Notes under the pieces: model-generated
Database searches by the model: none
What the model was told of the DNA's origin: nothing
What the model saw: the letters and a program-made list of their open reading frames with translations, nothing else
NCBI GenBank assembly: GCA_963675135.1
Contig: OY776126.1
Coordinates: forward strand, 25,671,195 to 25,735,194
Length of the DNA stretch: 64,000 nucleotides
Source: Galeopsis tetrahit
Taxonomy: Eukaryota; Streptophyta; Magnoliopsida; Lamiales; Lamiaceae
Direction: 5' to 3'
Translations under genes and position numbers: made by a program
Part shown: in pieces, positions 11,613 through 21,889 of the stretch
Position numbering within the stretch: the first letter of the stretch is position 1
How the letters are laid out: the number at the start of each line of letters is the position of its first letter

Positions 11613-11636
11613 AAATGCAGTTTTCTTGTAGTGTTT

Positions 11637-13240
11637 GTTAATGTAGTAACTCACATTATAATACGTAGTAACATATAATATCGCATGTAGTAAACACAAT
11701 AACCATGTTGTAATGCAAATTATTTGATAAAGTTACATATAGTAACAAACGCATATTCAATGTAGTAATTCAAACTGAAGTATGTAGTAACATATATTTT
11801 TTTATAAAGTAATATCGATTATTTTATGTAGTATTTTTTTCTAGAATTTTTATTGATTAAGTAACTCACATTATAACATATAGTAACATATATTATTGCA
11901 TGTAGTAATATAAAATAACCTCGATCCATAATAATAATTAAAGAAATAGAAAATATTTAAAGATTAAGGCCGTCATAAATTGCAGCGTTCGGCCGCGGCC
12001 TCGGGTGGCCGAAAACTGCTCGGAGAAGACGACTAAGTACAATTTCTGCTAGTGGGTGTATTTATAAAAAATATTTCTACTAGTGGGTGTATTTATAAAA
12101 AATATGGGTGTGAATTGAACTGTCAGTGGGTGTATTTATAAAAAATGTGGGTTGAATTGTTACTAGTGTATTTATAAAGAATGTGAGTGTGAATGACTGA
12201 AATGCATGCAAATTTAATTGATGACATGTGTTACAATTTGATAAAGTTGTTTAATTTTTAAAATATGACATGTAATTAAATTATTGGTTGAGATATTTAA
12301 AATGATGAAAAAACTTATCAATTTTGAAATTTAATTAATGGACTAATTTCCTAAAATCATCCAATAACATACCATAAGGTAATGAAAATTTTAATTATGT
12401 AATAATTCAATGAAATTAGGAAATAAATTATTTCACAATTTTCTATTACTACTTTATTCCTTAAAACAAGCATGCCTACAATAAATTATTAATATGTTAT
12501 TATATTCACATTTATGCATTTTGATTAATTAATAAAAATGATAAAAATTGATTTGACTAAAAAATAGTATGAAGTTTTAAAAATAAATTACAAATACAAA
12601 TTTTCTTTTTAAATTATTTAAATATATTAATATGTAATGACATTTGTTAATGTTTCGCGTAATACACAGGTGTTTATCTAATAATAGATATAACATGATT
12701 GAGAAAGAAAAAGAGATAGAAAGAAATTTTAAATATAAAGTGAAAAAAAATATATTTACCAAAAAAAAGGGTATGGGAAGATGAGTGGAACAAAATGACA
12801 AAATAAAAGATTTATAATCAAATGGAGGGAGTAATTAATTTGCATTGAAAAGTTAAAAAATGTCATATAATTTGAAAAAAATCGGAAAGTTAAAACGATA
12901 TATATATTATGTATAGGAGGGAGTAGCTTTACACTTTTAAAATGAAAAATTATTTATAAATCATTTTTAAAATGGTACTTCTTCAATTCATTTTTATAAT
13001 TCTCATTTGAACTGTGAACGTATTTTAAAGAAATTTAATTTACTTACTTTTATACATAAAAAGATACAAAATTACCCCCTTAAAATTCGTTCTACTTATT
13101 TGTATTACACTTTTTTAAAATGCAAGTCTTATCATTTATTAGGGAACGGAGTATAATATATATAGTTTTTTTTAAAAGTCGAAATTGGGAAAATCGTACG
13201 TAGTTTAGTTACACAAGGGTTCATTGAAAACTACTCATGC
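11637..13240. other. Non-coding AT-rich DNA
   Basis: TAGTAACA-type short repeats (11640-11930) continue those left of the CACTA element. AGTGGGTGTATTTATAAAAAA repeats three to four times in 12050-12180. Remnants ending in GGAGGGAGTA near 12823 and 12916 look like Stowaway-type MITE ends. No credible ORF is seen. Confidence 0.5.
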
Positions 13241-13248
13241 AGTGCAAC

Positions 13249-13375
13249 ACGTGTAGCACTAAATATTGCTTACTCACATACGTTGATTGTTTAACATTCC
13301 AACACGTGGCGTTAAAAGAACACCTCAATGTTGATCCACAATTCAACCGCCCTACGTACTGCTTTTATATTAATA
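13249..13375 (+). promoter_or_regulatory. Promoter of the 91-aa tandem-repeat protein gene: two ACGTG motifs and a TATA box
   Basis: ACGTGT at 13249-13254 and a perfect G-box/ABRE ACACGTGGC at 13302-13310 precede a TATA-like TTATATTAATA at 13365-13375, 80 bp before the ATG. Paired ABREs are the classic arrangement in abscisic-acid and dehydration-responsive plant promoters. Responsiveness is inferred. Confidence 0.6.
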
Positions 13376-13453
13376 CCAAATCTCTTCCATTACAAATTAA
13401 ATCAAAGAGGTAGCAAAAATTAAACAAGCTAGAAAAAAGAAATACTAGTAAGA

Positions 13454-13729
13454 ATGGAGTCTGAGAAAGAAGCAGCAGATCGGCAGGGTCGACTTTCATT
13501 GGATGAGATTTCCAAGTTCAGGGCGGCGGCGCAGCAGAACTCGATGGACGCAATCAGTGCGGCGGAGGAACGCTACCAGAAAGCAATGAAGACCGGCGAG
13601 CCGCCTTCATTGGAAGAGATTGCGAAAATGAGGGGGGCGGCGCAACAAAACACTATGGACGCTATTACAGCTGCGGAGGAACGATACAACAAGGCCAAGG
13701 ACTCCGCCGAAGAGAAACCCAAACAATAA
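13454..13729 (+). CDS. Small hydrophilic protein with two 35-residue repeats, LEA-like in character (91 aa)
   Basis: This intronless ORF encodes an acidic/basic alternating, Cys-free protein without a signal peptide or membrane segment. It is built from two near-identical repeats, about residues 13-47 and 50-84. Each reads SL(D/E)EI(S/A)K(F/M)R(A/G)AAQQN, then MDAI(S/T)AAEERY and a lysine-rich end. The repeats should form amphipathic helices. I do not recognise a named family. Composition, length and repeats resemble late-embryogenesis-abundant or stress proteins, and the ABRE/G-box promoter fits a dehydration role, but that is inference. The start is the first ATG after the TATA box. Its GC content is clearly above the surrounding AT-rich DNA, and both repeats are intact, which supports a real gene. 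Confidence 0.8.
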   Translation: MESEKEAADRQGRLSLDEISKFRAAAQQNSMDAISAAEERYQKAMKTGEPPSLEEIAKMRGAAQQNTMDAITAAEERYNKAKDSAEEKPKQ

Positions 13730-14331
13730 ATTAATATATAATAATACTAGCTACTATTTTGTTATCTCCGAATTTGTCAGTTTGCTACTAGCTATATCTA
13801 TATATATAATTATGTCAATTTCTCTTATATACCCACAACTCCATAAATTTGTAATTTTACGAATCATACAGAAATGAACATCTCTACTGAAAAAGTCGAA
13901 GGGTCTTGTTGTCTCTGTCTTTACTCATAAGTCATAATACTCTCCCCTAATTAAAATACAATTCATTTTAGAACCACACACATATATTCAGAAATTTATT
14001 CAAAATACTATATCATATATTAAGAAATTAATTATTTTTTTATTTTACTTTTAATTAATGCGTGTACTTCTAAAAAAAAAAAAACACATTTATGTAAATT
14101 AATGTTTATTAATTTTAAGGATTAATTTGAAAGAAATATTTTTTTAATTTACATTAAAAAAGTGTCCGAAATTTTTAGAGAAATTTTGAATTAGTTTATA
14201 TATTTATTAATTTCTAATATAAATGCATTGCATCAATCGGTGAAATTTATCAGCTGCTATTCGAGCTGTTTTCATGACACATTAACGAGAGGACCGTCAC
14301 TGTGAGAGGTGTTGTAATTTAAATTTATTAA
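13730..14331. other. 3' flank and non-coding AT-rich DNA
   Basis: No gene is seen. It contains the untranslated 3' end of the 91-aa gene and poly-A/T runs. Confidence 0.5.
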
Positions 14332-14468
14332 GGATAAGCCTAGGCTAGTTTTTTTTTTTTTCTGTTTCAACGGATAAGCCTAGGCTAGTTTTTTTTTTTT
14401 TCTGTTTCAACGGATAAGCCTAGGCTAGTTTTTTTTTTTCTGTTTCAACGGATAAGCCTAGGCTAGTT
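14332..14468. repeat. 40-bp tandem repeat, 3.5 copies
   Basis: GGATAAGCCTAGGCTAG followed by a T-run and CTGTTTCAAC begins at 14332, 14372, 14412 and 14450. AGCCTAGGCT in each unit is a perfect palindrome, and T-run length differs slightly among copies. Confidence 0.9.
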
Positions 14469-14879
14469 AATTAAAGAGATGTGTCGTAATTTAAAATTCG
14501 ACGTTGCCGGGTGGTTGGCAGTATTTCTTTTTTACTTACTATCCCTTTCTTGAATCCAAAATTAAATTTAAAAAAGAAAAAAAACAAAACACACTCGTAA
14601 ACAAAAAATAATGTAGTTATAATCAAGGATGAAAATATCGGTATCGGTGAAAATATCGAGACCTTAAATTTATGGAAATATCGACGGATATATCGATATC
14701 GAATATCGATATCGGTAAATTTTAAAAATTGTAAAAATTTAATAACAAGTCTTTAGTACATAAAATCAACAAAATAATTTGAATACATTTTATATCAATG
14801 ATAAATTTATATAAAATATAATATACAATGTTATTTCGTATGACATTTATCGATATTTTTCGAAATTTATCGATATTTT

Positions 14880-16645
14880 TGATACACGTGTTATGCAACA
14901 CTAAATAAACAACCGCAAGTATACGGCGTCTATCGTAGCGTGATAAGCACGAGGTCGATCCCACAGAGAGGTTAAGCGTAAAAGGGTAGTTTGCTAGTCG
15001 AGTTCTAAGTAGACGTGATCGATAATTTGAGTGGTGTGAATTACTCTAAAATTACCTAACAATGTGTCACCAATAAGTAATTAAGAGTAAATACGAAATC
15101 GATCAAATACCATGCAAATCAATAAAACGAAAGTAAAATGGATGTAAACTCAAAGAGAAAAGGTGGGTTCCAAGGCAATTGTAGTTCTTAGATGTCCGTT
15201 TATGAATGTTGTCTCGTTTAAAGGGTCATTAAGGTTATCCCGTATAAGGTGATCACACAAAAAGAACTAATCGATCTCCCGATACAAATTAATCCAAAGA
15301 CGCAATGTAATATAAGCTCGTATGTCTACATCACAAACATTACACCATCTAAAATAGCTCCTAAGATCATTCGATTCCCTCTCCGATAATTAATCCTCTC
15401 CCGAGATCATAATAATACCGGGTTGCATATTCGCATACGATTAAATGGAATAAATCTCCCGATACTACCCCAATTAACAATAAATCAAGCAAATCATTAT
15501 GGCCACTAACAACATGCTTTACAATGAATAATTGAATATGCAAATACGAGATAAACACCAATTAAAGCAAGAAATTACTCATAAACATCAATCCAAGTCT
15601 TACAATGCCTTAGAACCACAAATTGTTTAGCTAACTACAAACATAATCAAATTACAAATTCCAAATGAAATAACTAAATAAAAAGGAAAAGAAAGAGAAA
15701 ACTTAGTCTAGAATGTGGTAGGGAATGGAATTTGGGAGCTATTGCATCCTTTCTTCCTTGATTTGGTGAAGAATTGATGAAGATATGGCCAAAACACCTC
15801 CAAGTATGTGTAACTATGTGTGGATTGGGGGAGAATGTATTGGGTTTCAAGAATGAGGCCTTATATAGTGTTGGGGTAGGGTTTAAGGATGAAAATTGCA
15901 CTTAAGTCCTTGGAAATTGGACAAAATATGCAAAAGGCACCGAGAGCAGGGGTGACTCGGCCGAGTGGGACAGCTCGGCCGAGTTGGGGTGTTAAAATCA
16001 TGGCCAAAATCTTCAGGGCTCGGCCGAGTTGCCCCACTCGGCCGAGTGCAATTGATTCCAGCGTCCAAACTTTGTTCAGCAGCTCGGCCGGATCAGCTAG
16101 CTCGGCCGGATGGAAATTGGTTCCAGATTCTGCATCCTTCAGTAGCTCGGCCGAGTTGTCCAACTCGGCCGAGTTGTTTCTCCAAGCTTTTCCTCGCACT
16201 CGGCCGGATCAGCTAGCTCGGCCGGATTGTCTCTCCAATCTTTTCCTCGCACTCGGCCGGATCAGCTAGCTCGGCCGGATGGAAGTTGATTCCAGAATCT
16301 GCCTTGATCAGGGGCTCGGCCGAGTTGGCTAGCTCGGCCGAGTTGCTGGGCACTCCAAACTTGTTTCGTGCATATCTTTCGCCTCGGTTGTCCGATTGAC
16401 TCGATTCTTTAGGCTATTCCACTTCGATTTTCGAGACGAATCCAACCGTGCACTCCTCTTCCTGATCCAGTGAGGTATGGTTGGTGTTTTGCTCCAAATT
16501 TCATCGTATTTCCTACAAAATCGACAAAACACAACCTTTCTCTCATTTCGGCTTAAACAATCATATTCCATGCATAAATCAATGAAATCCACATCAAAAC
16601 ACGCTTCACATGTGCCTCTAAAATGTGTAAATTCCACCCGAATCA
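14880..16645 (-). mobile_element. Solo LTR of the Athila-like family (1,766 bp)
   Basis: It is homologous along its length to the LTR at 5910-7418, with the same TGATACACGTG start and ACCCGAATCA end. The 5-bp duplication ATTTT flanks it (14875-14879 and 16646-16650). Absence of internal sequence plus an intact TSD shows LTR-LTR recombination after insertion. The U3 TATA box is present on the minus strand near 15861-15868. ORFs of about 60-126 aa in it are palindrome-array by-products. Confidence 0.92.
15957..16345. repeat. CTCGGCCGAG / CTCGGCCGGA palindrome array in the solo-LTR U3
   Basis: About 14 copies of CTCGGCCG(A/G) lie here, usually in pairs such as CTCGGCCGGATCAGCTAG followed by CTCGGCCGGA. 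The array occupies the same U3 position, upstream of the TATA box, as the GCACGGCCGTGC cluster in the 5910-7418 LTR. Confidence 0.85.
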
Positions 16646-16848
16646 ATTTTCTCGATATTTTCCGATATTTTCTCGATATTTTACCGATATTAGGCTCGAT
16701 ATTGTTATTGTCTACCGATATTTATTGATATTTTCAATTTTTTTACAAATATCGTGGAAATATCGATTCTTTCCAATATCGATATCGGTGACCCCGAAAA
16801 ATGGATATATCGGGGATATTTCCGGATATTTTCATCCTTGGTTATAAT

Positions 16849-17408
16849 TACAACAATTTGCTTATTAATGCTTCCAGAACTCGAACCTACGAATCCGAAC
16901 AAATTTAAGGGTGTGTTCGTTTCAAATTCTTCAATAAAAAGGATAATGGAATTCATTGAACGTTTTCGTCTTTTGCAGGAAACTTATTATAAGTGGGGGG
17001 AGATAGTTAAACAAAATTATACCCTCCCACGTATATATACCTCTAATGTGTCAATTTTGCCCTTGAAATCACATTTTTTAAAATTTGTTCATTTGTTAAA
17101 ACATTTAATACTAAAGTAAAAGAGGAAATGTAGCTATAATTTTGGGGAGAATTTTTATAAAAAAGGTCATTCATACACCTACCTTCTTAATAAAGGACAA
17201 CTAATATAATCTTTTTAAAAAAGGACAAAAACGCATGTTAATAACCCATTATGCCCTTATATTTAAATATGGAAATTAATTTATTAATTAAATAACAAGT
17301 CATCATCTTCCTTATTTGTCGCCATATATTCAATAATCTTACCTTCCTTATTCGTATGCAATTAAACCAATCACAATTATTCTCAGATTCAGTCAATTCC
17401 ATAATTCT
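16849..17408. other. Non-coding DNA
   Basis: No gene seen. It is AT-rich sequence leading into the PP2C relic. Confidence 0.4.
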
Positions 17409-17956
17409 GAAAAATCGCAGGAAACAAAGCCGTCGACGGCGCCGGAAACTTCTCAACAAGGCCCGAAGTTCGGGATAACGACTGTTTGCAGACTAAGAAA
17501 AGATATGGAAGACGAGATTGCGATTCACCCTTCTTTTTCTAATTTTTCTGACTACTTCGGAGTTTTCGACGACCATGGCTGCTCTCATGTAAGCACCTCA
17601 CCATTAAATTAGTAGTAGTATTTTGATGTTTTTTTCTTATTGATTTTGGCGATCTATTGCAGGTTGCATCCGGATGCAAAGATCGAATGCACGAAATCGT
17701 GAAAAACGAAGTGGAAAACGGCGCCGATTCTTCGTGGGAGCATATAATGCGTAAAAGTTTCTTAAAAATGGATCAGGATAACACAGAGTGGTCAAGTAGC
17801 GCCGCCGCCAAATGCCGATGCGAGATGGTATCTCTAGAGTGCAAATTCGTCGGATCCACCGCCGCCGTGGCGGTGGTTTCACCTCATCAGATCGTCGTTT
17901 CCAATTGCGGAGGTTCTCATGCTCTTCTCTGCCGAAAAGGCGTCTTAATCCGGTGA
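17409..17956 (+). pseudogene. Clade-A protein phosphatase 2C fragment (ABI/HAB/AHG type)
   Basis: Two exons (about 17409-17588 and 17663-17953) joined by a 74-bp GT-AG intron give a reading frame matching the start of the PP2C catalytic domain of abscisic-acid co-receptor phosphatases. Visible motifs are KFGITTVC, then KDMEDEIAIHPSF, FGVFDDHGCSH|VASGCKDRMHEIV and VGSTAAVAVVSPHQIVVSNCGG. Changes argue against activity. The metal-binding FDGHG motif reads FDDHG and the usual R-R-D-MED reads LRKDMED. The frame stops right after CRKGVLIR, before the remaining two thirds of the domain; no continuation is seen downstream. No initiator ATG is evident upstream. I read it as a truncated gene copy. A GT at the stop (CGGTGAGATG) could be a splice donor, but no following exon is recognisable. 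Confidence 0.75.
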
Positions 17957-19090
17957 GATGAAGAGTTTTGCCCTAAAAATTCTCTAATTATATCTGCATA
18001 TATTTGCGAATCTCACCGATGGAGACTGATTTTTAATCGTTTCTACATGGCAGATCTTCCTTGCCGGCGTCGTTCACGATCGAACCCCCCACCTAATCTC
18101 ATTCGCGGCGACGTGACAATACAGACACGGTGCAAGTGACTGGTTCAATTTTTGTTATTATTACAGGGTTTTCTGCAAAATGATATTTGCATATGCACAT
18201 AATTTACTGAACACTTCTGCATTATTAATATTCTTATGCAACTTTAGTATTTTTTTTGCTCGTGCTTTTTCTCTTCTTTACTCGTACACTCATCATTTGT
18301 TCAATGCAATTCAGAGATGGACTTATTCAAGACTATGTCTTCACCACACGGAATTTTGCTTGTGGGCTTTCCTTGGTGAAGCGGATGATTCAAGAAAAGA
18401 TCTAATTTGCATTAAATTCATTTTTCTGCATATTGATATTTTTTTATGCACATAATGTACTGCACACTTCTGCATTATTGATATGTTGATGCAACTTTAA
18501 TTCTTCATTATTTATATGCTCATGCAATTTTAGTTTTTTTTTTTCTGCATTGTACGATTTTCCTGTAGATGTTTCTGCATAATCAAGTCAGAGTAATTTT
18601 GGAAGGTGTTAATTCATTAGCGTAATTCACGGAGTTGATAGACATTGATTTAAATATCAAAAATTTATTGACTTTCTCTATATAAATTCCGAAAATTAAA
18701 TAGTAAGGGTGTGATGATACATTTATGTTATATTTTGTTCTTAATTTGAAACTATTTTAAACCAGATCCTTATTTAAAAAAACACTAGGTGGAAAGACCT
18801 TTTATGTGAAATCCCCTGATTTGAGACATCCAAAAAAGGAATATGTAGCTATTCTTTGTGGGACGGAGAGAGTAATTATTAAAATATTTTGAGTCACATT
18901 ACATCCTACTTCATAATATCTTAATTTTATTCCCATTAACACGCGCAATTATCATAGTTCATTTACATGACCATTCTTTCTTAATTTTATTCCCATTAAC
19001 ACGTGCAAATAATTTTGAAACGTGTCAAATAAAGAAAATATACAAATAATTATAAAATGGAAGAAATATACATAAAAAAAATAAAAAAAA
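17957..19090. other. Non-coding AT-rich DNA
   Basis: No recognisable exon is present. A GGGACGGAGAGAGTA motif near 18859 looks like one end of a Stowaway-like MITE whose partner I could not place. Confidence 0.4.
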
Positions 19091-19092
19091 AT

Positions 19093-19245
19093 TGGTGGGG
19101 GCCCACTGCCCCGCTGACCCTATGGGACTTCGTTCTTATCTCCCTATATATACTAGTGCAAAATTTGTGTTGGTGGGGCCCACTGCACCGCCCTACGTGG
19201 CTCCGTTCTTATCTCCCTATATATATTCTAGTGCAAAATTTGTAT
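19093..19245. repeat. Two-copy direct repeat of about 75 bp
   Basis: TTGGTGGGG(G)CCCACTGC, then CGTTCTTATCTCCCTATATATA and CTAGTGCAAAATTTGT, appears twice (about 19093-19168 and 19170-19244), with divergence in the middle. The ORF spanning it is not credible. Confidence 0.7.
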
Positions 19246-19577
19246 ATTATCCGAGATTGTAAAAATAGCATTTCATAAATTTAATGTGAAAGAGAAGATT
19301 TTAAATTAAAGGTAAGGGAAATATATATATATGTATTAATTAGTTTTTTTTTTTTTGAAAAGAAATTACGTTACGTGGTTAAGCCCATGAACTTATTGTG
19401 CAAGCAGTGTTCAGGTTTGACCCATATTTAAATGGGTTTAATTGGGTCGAACCAATTGTAAAATGTAGTTGTAATGTTTTTAGGTTAACAAAAAGATAGA
19501 TGATTCTCAAAGACCAAATTTGAATTGTTACGAGGCAGGCAATGGCAGTGCGCGTATGTCAGTATGTGGTGCATGAG

Positions 19578-20088
19578 TAGAGATGTCTATCGAGCTGGCC
19601 CTAGCCCTATAAGGCCAGCCGTACAGGACTATAGGCTAAACGGGTTAGGGTCTTAACCGGTTCATATTTAACGGGCCTACAATTGTTGGGATCTAACCCT
19701 AACGCTAGCGGGCCACGGACTAAACGGGCCATTAACGGGCTACAATAATTTTTTTCTTTTAAAATTAAAGATACATAATTAGTTAATGAGAAAAAAAAAA
19801 GTATAATTTAAACACAATTCTAGAACTCAAATCTAATAAAAAATAGTAATAATAGTTATGGTTATTGATCAAATGACCCAAAATTTGTTCTTAGGTTTTT
19901 TATTAAAAAAAAAGAAAAAAAAGGTAACAACTCGGTCTAGCGGGCTGGCCCGGTTTAGCCCACGGGCTAACCGATCTGGGTAAAAAAAGCCCGATTTTAA
20001 ACGAGCCTATAATTTATCAGCCCTAACCCTATATTTTTCAGGGTTAAACGGGCCAGTCCGGTTAGCCCGGCCCGAATAAACATCTCTA
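19578..20088. mobile_element. hAT-type MITE (511 bp)
   Basis: The termini TAGAGATGTCTATCG... and ...CGAATAAACATCTCTA are inverted repeats, and TGCATGAG is duplicated exactly on both sides (19570-19577, 20089-20096). The interior is rich in GGGCTGGCCCGG/AACGGGCC-type repeats and has no ORF. Confidence 0.88.
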
Positions 20089-20560
20089 TGCATGAGTGTG
20101 TACCCATTTACCATACTTGACAACCATGAATACTTTTTATGTGGAATAAGGTGGGACTTTTCACCTTTTCATTCAAACTCATCATTAACTTCTCAAAAGT
20201 TGTATTTTTTTCCACCTTTGTAAATTAATTTCTCGTTCATCGATCAAAATTCAATTTTTAGACTTTAAATATATCACGTTCATCTACTCCGCCAATAGAT
20301 GGACTCTATCACATTTAATTTTTCGAAAATTAATATTTAGTCCATCAAATTATTTATGTCAAATATTGATGTCAAAATCCATAATTTCCAACAATTTCAA
20401 ATATGCGAACTCTCATACATGACGCATTACCGAATATTAAATTCCGTGTCGGGACAAAATCAGTGAGCTAGCTAGGAAGAAGAAAATTAACATTTTTAGA
20501 TTTGCGCTGGCCGACGTTGAAAAATTCAACTCTATCACCAAGCATAACTACGTTAATTTT

Positions 20561-20571
20561 CCTATAAATAC
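20561..20571 (+). promoter_or_regulatory. TATA box of the small secreted-peptide gene
   Basis: CCTATAAATAC lies about 50 bp upstream of the ATG at 20616, a good plant core promoter match. Confidence 0.55.
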
Positions 20572-20615
20572 AGTACCGCAAAAACTCATGATGAATTAAT
20601 TTAATAAATAATAGC

Positions 20616-20924
20616 ATGGCCATGGCTTTTTCCAGAGGGTCGTTTCTTTTAGGCCTTGTAATTGTTTATGCCTTCTTCACCTCCTCAGCAGCTTTACATG
20701 ATCAAACAAGTAAGTAAGCATCAAACTCATTCATCTTTTCTTCACACTTACAATTATATTCAATTTATTTATAATTGACAGATGAACGCTTGGTGATGAA
20801 CGGAAAGCGTGGTAGTGGTGTTGGCCGTAGTTTTGGTTATCGTCGAAGTTTGGGCGAGGGTGTGGTCGAGCCTTCCTCCGGGCCACCATGCCGCACCTGG
20901 TCTAGGGGCTCCGGGTGCGGCTAG
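20616..20924 (+). CDS. Putative secreted two-cysteine signalling peptide precursor (78 aa, two exons)
   Basis: Exons 20616-20709 and 20782-20924 join across a 72-bp intron (GTAAGT...TTGACAG) and stay in frame to a TAG. Residues 1-25 are a clear signal peptide with a hydrophobic core (GSFLLGLVIVYAFF) ending in small residues (TSSAA). The mature part is basic and glycine/serine-rich (GKRGSGVGRSFGYRRS), followed by GEGVVEPSSG and a C-terminal PPCRTWSRGSGCG with the only two cysteines, eight residues between them. This architecture (secretion signal, variable middle, compact C-terminal tail after basic residues) is that of processed plant peptide hormones or phytocytokines. I cannot match it to a named family. 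The layout loosely recalls two-Cys CTNIP/SCREW-type peptides, but the CTNIP motif is absent. A TATA box 50 bp upstream and correct splice phases support a real gene. The receptor is unknown. Confidence 0.72.
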
Positions 20925-21507
20925 TGTCTATTTTGAAATATATTGATAGTTTATGCACTTTTTTTTATGTAAAAATTAGATGTATAAAGTAAAAATGAAG
21001 ATGTATTAGAGTATGAAAAAGCACATGTTTTTATTTATAAAACTGTGTATATTAAGTGGGGAGAGTAAAAAAAAAATGTATATTAAGTGTGGAGAGAAGA
21101 ACAAAGAGATTATAATATAACAAATTCATATACCTCCAATTCTTCAACAAATGGTTATAATTAGGGTCGTGCATCGGTCGATTTGGTAATCGAAATCGAA
21201 TCGAAATATATTTTTCGTAATTGAATTTCATAAAAATGAAGAACGGAAATTTTCAAACTCTAAAAAAAATAAAGATTTAAATAACCAAAACCACAAAATT
21301 AAAAAAATAAAAATTGCAAAAAATCTTTTCTATATTAAAAAAAAAAAAAAGCTAGCCTAAACTGCAAAAAAAATGGTGTTGGGCTTACGGGGAGAGTAGC
21401 TGGGAGGGGTTTAAGCTGGCCAACCAAAAAGTATATATGTTTGGGCTGGAGTTTATACGAGTTGATTATATATTGGGCTGGGCCTTACCAAAGATGGCCT
21501 AAACAAA
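20925..21507. other. 3' flank of the peptide gene and non-coding DNA
   Basis: No gene is seen. ATCGAAATCGAATCGAAATA near 21188 looks like a diverged hAT-like MITE end, without a resolvable partner. Confidence 0.4.
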
Positions 21508-21889
21508 TTTAAAATAGGCGTGGTTTATATGCCCATCCAATGTTAGATGCACTCCCCCTTCACTTTTATTAGTTAAATATTCATGTAAAATACATTTTTT
21601 GCCATTTTAATAAAATACAAAATATAGATACACTTCCTTAAAATTTAAACTAAATTCTAATTCTAACCCTAACCCTAATTAAAGAGACAGCCGACGCCGC
21701 CCCACCACCGGCAACAACCACCGCCCCAAAAAAAATTATAAATTCAAAAACAAAACTTACAAGTTAAAAAAAAAAAATTATTTTCGACAAACCAGAGTCG
21801 ACCAAAAATACTCCAATCGATACTGATTTGTCGACCAAACACACTCTCGTCGATAAAATATCGTCGAAAGATTTTTTTTTTTTGAAATT

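Larger units (their letters stand above)
9011..11633. mobile_element. Non-autonomous CACTA (En/Spm) transposon, 2,623 bp
   Basis: The left end CACTACAAGAAAC and the right end TTTTCTTGTAGTG are the canonical CACTA terminal inverted repeats. They are flanked by the 3-bp target duplication TTT (9008-9010 and 11634-11636). Many subterminal copies of TTTCGTCGCTA and its complement GCGACGAAA in both orientations are typical transposase-binding repeats of this superfamily. There is no transposase ORF. The short ORFs at 9174-9988 are shadows of a tandem repeat. The element sits inside an older TAGTAA-rich sequence that resumes on both sides. Confidence 0.92.
14624..16840. mobile_element. hAT-type MITE split by a solo LTR
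   Basis: The ends CAAGGATGAAAATATC (14624 on) and GATATTTTCATCCTTG (to 16840) are inverted repeats. They are flanked by an exact 8-bp duplication GTTATAAT (14616-14623 and 16841-16848). An 8-bp TSD and a CAAGG-type terminus fit the hAT superfamily. The interior is full of CGATAT/ATATCG palindromic repeats. Without the inserted LTR the element is about 446 bp and non-coding. Confidence 0.88.

Noticed and set aside
18180..18455. 91-aa hydrophobic ORF
   Set aside because: Composition artefact in AT-rich DNA behind the PP2C relic; no homology recognised.
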